The notes beneath the pieces are model-generated. The model had not been told where the DNA came from, made no database searches, and worked only from the letters and a program-made list of their open reading frames with translations. Below are positions 30,205-35,080 of a stretch of DNA of 35,080 bases, in pieces. This DNA comes from Actinomycetales bacterium. Lineage in GTDB: Bacteria > Actinomycetota > Actinomycetes > Actinomycetales > Microbacteriaceae. Location: positions 1 to 35,080 of the forward strand of contig JAATGV010000007.1 of assembly GCA_015654475.1 (NCBI GenBank), read 5' to 3'. The first letter of the stretch is position 1. The number at the start of each line of letters is the position of its first letter. The position numbers and the translations under genes were made by a program.

Positions 30205-31011
30205 ATGACAGAAAGAAGTGAGAAGAAGAAAATGCAACTAGAAGGCAAGAGAATCATTGTCACGGGCGGCGCTCAGGGCATGGGGGAGGCCACGGTCAAG
30301 GCTTATGTCCGCGAAGGTGCCTCGGTGGTATCGGTTGACATGCTTGAGGACCTTGGCCAGGCTGTGGTCGACGAGGCAAATGCTGAGGCACCGGGTAAGG
30401 CCAAATTCATCAAACTCGATATTTCGAAGCGCGCCGATGTGGAGCGCGTTTTTGCGGAGGCGGCGGAGTTTCTGGGAGGGCTCGACGTCTTAGTGAATAT
30501 TGCGGGCGTCCTTCGGGCGATGCCGCCCGAAGAGATTGATGATGCTTCGTGGGATTTCGTTTTCGATGTCAACGTAAAAGGAACGATGCTCACCAACCAG
30601 GCGGCATTCGCGATCATGGATCCCCAAGGCACGGGTGGCGCGATCATCAACTTCGGCTCGGTATCGGGGTTGCGCCCCGAGGTACGCGGTTCGATCTACT
30701 CGGCGTCTAAGGGCGCTGTCCACTCGTGGACTCGTTCGGTCGCCAGCGCGTGGGGTCCGCATGGAATTCGCGTGAACGCCATACTTCCGATCATTGCCAC
30801 CCCGATGTATGAGAAGAATCTGGCGTCGATGACCCCCGAAGAGCTTGAGGTATACACCAAGAACACGATCAAGGCCATCCCGCTCGGAGGCAAGTACGGA
30901 GATCCTGACAAGGACTTCGCCCCGGTTATGGTGTTCTTCGCCTCGGATGCTTCGCACTTCATCAATGGGCAGCTGATCCCTGTGGATGGCGGCCTGGCGA
31001 ACGTTCGTTGA
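30205..31011 (+). CDS. SDR family oxidoreductase (268 aa)
   Basis: Classical SDR: I-V-T-G-G-A-Q-G-M-G is the cofactor loop, S-V-D-M the NAD-type strand end, L-V-N-I-A-G in place of NNAG, F-G-S-V-S-G-L with the catalytic Ser, and Y-S-A-S-K as Tyr/Lys. It ends G-Q-L-I-P-V-D-G-G. Two starts are possible: the ATG at 30205 with GGAG 6 nt upstream (chosen), or the ATG at 30232, closer to the usual family start. It follows the OFA-type MFS by 46 bp and is probably the last gene of the MarR-controlled operon. Likely oxidises or reduces a hydroxyl/keto group of the imported acid. Confidence 0.9.
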   Translation: MTERSEKKKMQLEGKRIIVTGGAQGMGEATVKAYVREGASVVSVDMLEDLGQAVVDEANAEAPGKAKFIKLDISKRADVERVFAEAAEFLGGLDVLVNIAGVLRAMPPEEIDDASWDFVFDVNVKGTMLTNQAAFAIMDPQGTGGAIINFGSVSGLRPEVRGSIYSASKGAVHSWTRSVASAWGPHGIRVNAILPIIATPMYEKNLASMTPEELEVYTKNTIKAIPLGGKYGDPDKDFAPVMVFFASDASHFINGQLIPVDGGLANVR

Positions 31012-31034
31012 CGCGAGCGTAAGCCCGTACCGCT

Positions 31035-31088
31035 GTGCCATAGGTGCTGCTGAATTCACTTGCGCATATTCAGCGGCACCTATGGCAC
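31035..31088. terminator. 21-bp bidirectional hairpin terminator
   Basis: Bases 31035-31055 pair with 31068-31088 over 21 positions, with a single G-T wobble and a 12-nt loop. It lies between the convergent SDR (ends 31011) and BglG-type gene (ends 31134). Confidence 0.8.
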
Positions 31089-31133
31089 CAAGCTCGTCCC
31101 CTCGCCTCCACAGAGGCGCGGCTGGCAAATTCG

Positions 31134-31985
31134 CTACTGGCTGCTTGCCCCGGCACGAAGCAGGCTTGCTGCGTGCAGCGCGATGTACACCTCTTCGTCC
31201 TCGGATATCCGCCAGTCGAAATGCTCCTCCAGCAGCTCTCCGACGTACTGCGCAAGCTTGAATGCCTCGGCGTTGCTCCGCTGCAGGGCGATCCGCACTC
31301 CGCTGTCGATCGGAGCGACCTGCTCGTTCTCGATCTTGCGCACGATCAGGAAGCGCAGATGAGTGACGAAGCGAGCTACTCCCACAGAATTCAGGTCGAT
31401 TGCCACAGAGAATCTGGACGCAAGCGCCGTCAGCACCGAACTGATCAGATCCGTGACCTCCATAGTCCGGGACATTTCGCCCGAGCCGAATTGTGCATTG
31501 ACGAAGTGCAAGCCGATCGCCAGCGCCTCCCCAGCTGGGAGCTGTACATCGCGCTCCTCCTTGATGAACTCGATGACGGTGCGGGCGAACTGCACCTCAC
31601 GCGGATAGATCGCCTCGATCTCCCATCGCAACGGATACTCGATCATCTTCGACTCCCGCGCTCTTCGGATAGTGACGCTCAAATGATCGGCCAGCGGCAA
31701 CAACGTCCGATCGCCGACGTAATTGCCCAGAGCCTTGCGTGCCTGTTCGATTACGTATCCGGCAAGTATCACGTCCTCGTGCGGGATACTCGACAGGTAC
31801 GCACCGATCTGCTCGCTAGATCGCGCATCGGATGCGGCGAATCGCCGGTCCACCCGCTCCAGATCGACCTTGTCTCCGACATGTTGATTGAACCCGATCC
31901 CCTTGCCCAAGAACACGTAGTCGTTCCCGTGCATGTCGTGCGCCAAGACCACCGAATTGTTGATTACCTTGCGAATACTGTACAT
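31134..31985 (-). CDS. BglG/LicT family transcriptional antiterminator (283 aa)
   Basis: RNA-binding antiterminator with two PTS regulation domains. Residues 1-55 are the CAT RNA-binding domain (M-Y-S-I-R-K-V-I-N-N-S-V-V-L-A and V-F-L-G-K-G-I-G-F). PRD1 carries L-A-D-H-L and I-G-L-H-F; PRD2 carries V-T-H-L-R-F-L and I-A-L-H-A, so all four regulatory histidines seem present. Start at the ATG at 31985, with GAGG 5 nt upstream; an earlier ATG at 32000 is less likely. Last gene of the PTS operon. The RAT hairpin it should bind is not visible here and is expected upstream of the PTS genes, beyond the right edge. Confidence 0.92.
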   Translation of the reverse strand: MYSIRKVINNSVVLAHDMHGNDYVFLGKGIGFNQHVGDKVDLERVDRRFAASDARSSEQIGAYLSSIPHEDVILAGYVIEQARKALGNYVGDRTLLPLADHLSVTIRRARESKMIEYPLRWEIEAIYPREVQFARTVIEFIKEERDVQLPAGEALAIGLHFVNAQFGSGEMSRTMEVTDLISSVLTALASRFSVAIDLNSVGVARFVTHLRFLIVRKIENEQVAPIDSGVRIALQRSNAEAFKLAQYVGELLEEHFDWRISEDEEVYIALHAASLLRAGASSQ

Positions 31986-32021
31986 ATTGACCTCACACAC
32001 ATAGACGGGCCGACCGCGTCG

Positions 32022-32540
32022 TCAGCTTCCATCGGCGGAGGCCGCGACGATCACGTCGCCACGATCCACCGGACCCGCTTCGTGAACGCTCACGCCTGTC
32101 AAGATTTTTGCATTTACGATTGTCACCATCGTGATGGCGTCGAACCCGGCCCGGGCCACGGACTCCAAGTCGACTTCCACGAGAATGTCACCGGGGACGA
32201 CTGATGCGCCTTGGCTTGTCCTCAGTGCGAACCCCTTGCCGTGTAGGTTTACTGTGTCGATGCCGATATGGATCAGCACCTGTACCCCCTGTTCGCTCTC
32301 CAGCCCTACTGCGTGGGGGAGAAGGGAGATCACCCGGCCCGCGATCGGCGCGGTAAAGTGACCCTCGGCCGGCACAATTGCCACGCCCCGCCCCAACGCC
32401 CCCGACGAGAACGCTGCATCTCTCACACTTTCGAGTGCGACGATCGTTCCCGAGACCGGTGCGACTACCTGCACTTGGTCGGGATCGTTCGCGATGACCG
32501 CAGATCGACTGGACCGGCGATGGGAAAACCTTTCAAACAT
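32022..32540 (-). CDS. PTS glucose/beta-glucoside EIIA component (172 aa)
   Basis: Stand-alone EIIA of the Glc (Crr) type. V-A-P-V-S-G-T-I-V-A-L starts the fold; H-A-V-G near residue 76 and V-L-I-H-I-G-I-D-T-V-N-L-H-G-K-G-F with His91 match His75 and the phosphorylated His90 of E. coli EIIA-Glc. It passes phosphate from HPr to the EIIB domain. The ATG at 32540 is chosen; a TTG at 32561 is an alternative. In beta-glucoside systems this domain is usually fused to EIIBC, so here it is split off. A 36-bp gap separates it from the antiterminator start. Confidence 0.93.
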   Translation of the reverse strand: MFERFSHRRSSRSAVIANDPDQVQVVAPVSGTIVALESVRDAAFSSGALGRGVAIVPAEGHFTAPIAGRVISLLPHAVGLESEQGVQVLIHIGIDTVNLHGKGFALRTSQGASVVPGDILVEVDLESVARAGFDAITMVTIVNAKILTGVSVHEAGPVDRGDVIVAASADGS

Positions 32541-32563
32541 TCCTCGAATATCCTTTCTCAACC

Positions 32564-34459
32564 CTAAAGATTCATCGCAAAGGTATGCGCTTCGAGTACC
32601 GCATCTTGGATGATGCGCGGCTGTACGCAGTCACCGACCATCACAGTGTCGGGAACGATTCCGAAGAACTGTTTCGCGTCATCGCTACGGGGGCGCATTC
32701 CGGTTGCGACGACCACAGTGTCTGCATCGAACAGGTGGTGCACACCCTCCTGATCCTCGGCCTCGACCGTGCCGTCGGGCAGAATCGCGAGAGGACGGTG
32801 CTTGAGTTCGAACCGCAGACTCTCCGCCTGTTCGATCTTCTGGCGGAGCCCCTCCCGGTACAGGCTGTTTCCCTGCTTCGCAACCGTCGGGCCTGGGTCG
32901 AGAATCGTGACGTCCTTGCCCTCGAACATCGCCAACTCCAGGCCGAGTTCCGCCCCTACTGAGCCCGCTCCGAGCACTACGACGTGCCGACCAAGGCGCT
33001 CAGGATCCATGATCGCCTCACTGGCGAGCAGGACTGACGGATTGTCGATCCCGGGCAACCCCGGCACGAATTCTCGCGAACCCAATCCGAGGATCAGGGA
33101 GTCCGGGCGAAGCCTTGCCACATCGTCTCGCGTGGCGGATACTCCCAGCCTTATGTCGATGTCGGGATGCTCCTCGATCTGCTTCAGGAGATAGTCGTGG
33201 TACGACGCGATGTCTTTCTTGAACTTCTCGCGACGGATTAGGCAAAGCAGACCGCCCAGCTCATAGCTCTTCTCCAGAAGGATCACCTCGTGCCCTCGAC
33301 GGGATGCCACCAATGCGGCTGTAATCCCGGCAGGCCCTGCTCCGACCACTACAACGCGACGGTGAACGTCCGCGCGTTCTACCCGGCGCGGGACGAATTC
33401 TTCGTTGCTGAATCGCGGATTCACCGAGCAGCCTACTTTTCGACGCTCTGTCGAGATGTGATAGCACTGCAGGCAGCGGATGCAAGGAGTGATCTCTGAC
33501 GCACGCCCCTCCGCTGCCTTCTTGGGCCACTCAGGATCGGCGATGAGAGGCCTTCCCAAACCGACAAGGTCCGCCTTGCCGGAGGCGAGGATGTCTTCTG
33601 CCTCCTGTGGGCTCATGATCGCCCCGACGACGCCGACCGGGATGGATACGCGTTCGCGAACCTGACGCGCCCACTCGGCATTTGGTGCGTGTTCCTCGAA
33701 AGTAGTGGTAGCCATGTGCACGTTGCCTTGGATGCCGATGTCGACACCTGCGGAAATCTGCACCGCATCCAGGTACTGCTGGGCCATCTCGATGAACTGG
33801 AGTGTGTCGTCAAACTCGATCGAGCCTGGTAGCCACTCGATCGCGCTGATCCTCATGTCGAGTGGGAATCTTGGCCCCACCGCTTCGCGGATCATTCGGA
33901 GGATTTGCAAGGGGAACCGAGCCCTGTTCTCTAGCGACCCGCCATACTCGTCTTCGCGGGAATTGGTGCGGGGCGACAAAAACTGGGCAGGTAGCCAGCC
34001 ATGACCGAAATGTAGGAAGGCGAGATCGAAGCCGAGATCGCGTGCCTCGGAAACACGCTGAGCATATAGACCGGCGACGAGCGCCATGTCCTCGCTCGTC
34101 ATGCCGTGAACGGGAACGCCGTCATCGCGGGTGTATGAGACCGGTCCGCGCGCGAAATCACGCACCCTCGCGAGGGACCCCCCGTGAAAGATCTCGATCG
34201 AAGCGCGTGCACCCCCCTGGTGGATCCTGAGCGCACGACGGCGGGTCTCCTCCCTCTGATACTTCGAAAAGACGTCGGGTTCGTCGGCGCTTGCGAAGCT
34301 GGAGCGCCCCTCCTCCACGATCGCGTGTCCGGCGATCACGATGCCGGCGCCGCCAAGGGCTTTCTCATCGAAATAGTCGCCCGTCGGCGTCGCCACCACA
34401 CGGTTCTTCACCATCAGCTCATTGATTTGAATGGGGCTGAACAGCCTGTCAAACGTCAT
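32564..34459 (-). CDS. NADH:flavin oxidoreductase, 2-enoate/dienoyl-CoA reductase-like (631 aa)
   Basis: Two-part OYE-type flavoenzyme of full length. The N-terminal TIM barrel (about 1-370) binds FMN, with H-F-G-H-G-W-L-P-A-Q-F-L-S-P and N-S-R-E-D-E-Y-G-G-S, the wording of the BaiCD/BaiH/enoate-reductase group. C-I-R-C-L-Q-C and a later C-S-V-N-P (C-x2-C-x2-C-x11-C) bind a [4Fe-4S] cluster. The C-terminal half has V-V-V-G-A-G-P-A-G-I-T-A-A and V-V-L-G-A-G-S-V-G-A-E-L, the FAD and NAD(P) folds. It reduces a conjugated C=C bond. ATG at 34459 after AAAGGA. It sits between PTS genes, an unusual place. Confidence 0.93.
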   Translation of the reverse strand: MTFDRLFSPIQINELMVKNRVVATPTGDYFDEKALGGAGIVIAGHAIVEEGRSSFASADEPDVFSKYQREETRRRALRIHQGGARASIEIFHGGSLARVRDFARGPVSYTRDDGVPVHGMTSEDMALVAGLYAQRVSEARDLGFDLAFLHFGHGWLPAQFLSPRTNSREDEYGGSLENRARFPLQILRMIREAVGPRFPLDMRISAIEWLPGSIEFDDTLQFIEMAQQYLDAVQISAGVDIGIQGNVHMATTTFEEHAPNAEWARQVRERVSIPVGVVGAIMSPQEAEDILASGKADLVGLGRPLIADPEWPKKAAEGRASEITPCIRCLQCYHISTERRKVGCSVNPRFSNEEFVPRRVERADVHRRVVVVGAGPAGITAALVASRRGHEVILLEKSYELGGLLCLIRREKFKKDIASYHDYLLKQIEEHPDIDIRLGVSATRDDVARLRPDSLILGLGSREFVPGLPGIDNPSVLLASEAIMDPERLGRHVVVLGAGSVGAELGLELAMFEGKDVTILDPGPTVAKQGNSLYREGLRQKIEQAESLRFELKHRPLAILPDGTVEAEDQEGVHHLFDADTVVVATGMRPRSDDAKQFFGIVPDTVMVGDCVQPRIIQDAVLEAHTFAMNL

Positions 34460-34486
34460 CGTTATCCTTTTCGAAGGTCTGAACGG

Positions 34487-34522
34487 TGTCCCGCGGACGG
34501 ACACCAGCTCGTCCGCGGGACA
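34487..34522. terminator. 13-bp hairpin inside the PTS operon
   Basis: TGTCCCGCGGACG (34487-34499) pairs perfectly with CGTCCGCGGGACA (34510-34522) in the gap between the EIIC and flavoenzyme genes. No T tract follows on the minus strand, so it may protect mRNA ends or lower downstream expression rather than stop it fully. Confidence 0.5.
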
Positions 34523-34546
34523 AGAAATCGGTACCGGTTCTTTCTC

Positions 34547-35080
34547 CTACGCGATCGCGGGCGCAGATGCCGAGGCGGCAACAGCGTCGTCGCTCACAAT
34601 CGCTGGGACGCGCCGCTTCGTTCGTTCGAAGATGGCTGTCGCAACGAACGATACGAGGATGGCTACCCCTACGGCGATGAAGTAGGGCACGGCGGTCGGT
34701 GACGAGGCGAACGCCGGCAACCCGAACAGCCCGGTGAACGCGAATGCTGTGACGTAGGCGTGGGAGATGCCGCAGATCAGCCCGCCTGCGAGGCCACCGA
34801 GCGTCACCCAGACGAAATACCACTTGTTCTTGATTGCCACGCCATACAAACCGGGCTCCGTGACTCCAGCCAGGAAGTTCACGAATGCGGCCGATCCTGC
34901 GACAGTTCGGGCCTCCTTGTCGCGCCCAAAGATCATTACCGCGAGTACGACTCCGAGCAGTGCGTAGTTGCCCATTCCGCCTGCGGCGAGCGAATACTCT
35001 TGCCCCTGGGTAGCGAGAATGTTCAGCTGGATCGGGAGGATCACCCAATGGGCGCCGATCATGATCACGTAGATGAAGAA
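34547..35080 (-). CDS. PTS beta-glucoside-type EIIC (EIIBC) component, 5' truncated by the window edge
   Basis: The frame is open to the right edge (codons for F-F-I-Y-V-I lead into it), so only the C-terminal ~177 residues are visible. G-A-H-W-V-I-L-P-I-Q-L and G-V-T-E-P-G-L-Y-G-V are the core motifs of the Glc-superfamily EIIC, beta-glucoside branch; the second is usually G-I-T-E-P-A-I-Y-G. Four to five membrane helices follow. The protein ends without an EIIA domain, in keeping with the separate EIIA gene. It takes up and phosphorylates a glucoside. An EIIB domain should be encoded further right, at the N-terminus. First visible gene of the operon. Confidence 0.92.
   Translation of the reverse strand, partial: FFIYVIMIGAHWVILPIQLNILATQGQEYSLAAGGMGNYALLGVVLAVMIFGRDKEARTVAGSAAFVNFLAGVTEPGLYGVAIKNKWYFVWVTLGGLAGGLICGISHAYVTAFAFTGLFGLPAFASSPTAVPYFIAVGVAILVSFVATAIFERTKRRVPAIVSDDAVAASASAPAIA

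Overview
The window is chromosomal DNA from a high-GC Gram-positive bacterium, most likely an actinomycete near the Microbacteriaceae/Micrococcales. Evidence: GC-rich codon use, GTG starts, many HxlR/TetR/MmyB-type regulators, several predicted leaderless transcripts (a -10-like TANNNT box 6-7 nt before the start codon), and a tRNA-Pro(GGG) remnant of actinobacterial type. Species cannot be fixed from sequence alone.

Layout. (1) 1-2470: distal end of an integrated defence-type element. The C-terminal ~405 residues of an AIPR (abortive infection phage resistance) protein run in from the left edge, followed by a convergent 77-aa conserved small gene. The element ends at a displaced 3' fragment of tRNA-Pro(GGG) plus a perfect 14-bp hairpin, which looks like an attR-type junction. 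(2) 2471-4660: decayed DNA with a broken CHAP-domain hydrolase and unrecognised fragments. (3) 4674-26077: a dense run of small enzyme/transporter cassettes, most paired with their own one-component regulator: GNAT; TetR with a 7-TM membrane protein; azoreductase with HxlR; an NAD-dependent epimerase; NemR-like TetR with quinone oxidoreductase; SDR; a secreted protein; ArsR divergent from an MFS / alpha-beta hydrolase / Gfo-Idh-MocA / NmrA operon; DFR-like reductase with MmyB-type XRE; epimerase with TetR; MerR with DoxX; macrolide-type glycosyltransferase with TetR. Several intergenic regions hold clear palindromic operator candidates. (4) 26078-26864: mostly empty, with one Ser/Thr/Pro-rich orphan ORF. 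(5) 26865-31011: MarR divergent from an aromatic-acid-type MFS, an OFA-type MFS and an SDR. (6) 31134-35080: a beta-glucoside-type PTS operon on the minus strand (EIIC running off the right edge, a BaiCD/enoate-reductase-like flavoenzyme, a stand-alone EIIA, a BglG/LicT antiterminator).

Reading of the whole: the central 20 kb looks like a xenobiotic/electrophile response region built from independent regulator-enzyme modules, where quinones, enals, ketones or macrolides are sensed and reduced, exported or glycosylated. The right end looks like uptake and reductive processing of plant-type glycosides or aromatic/enoic acids. The left end is the edge of a phage-defence island at tRNA-Pro. Substrates are inferences. 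No complete tRNA, rRNA, CRISPR array or intact insertion sequence was seen.
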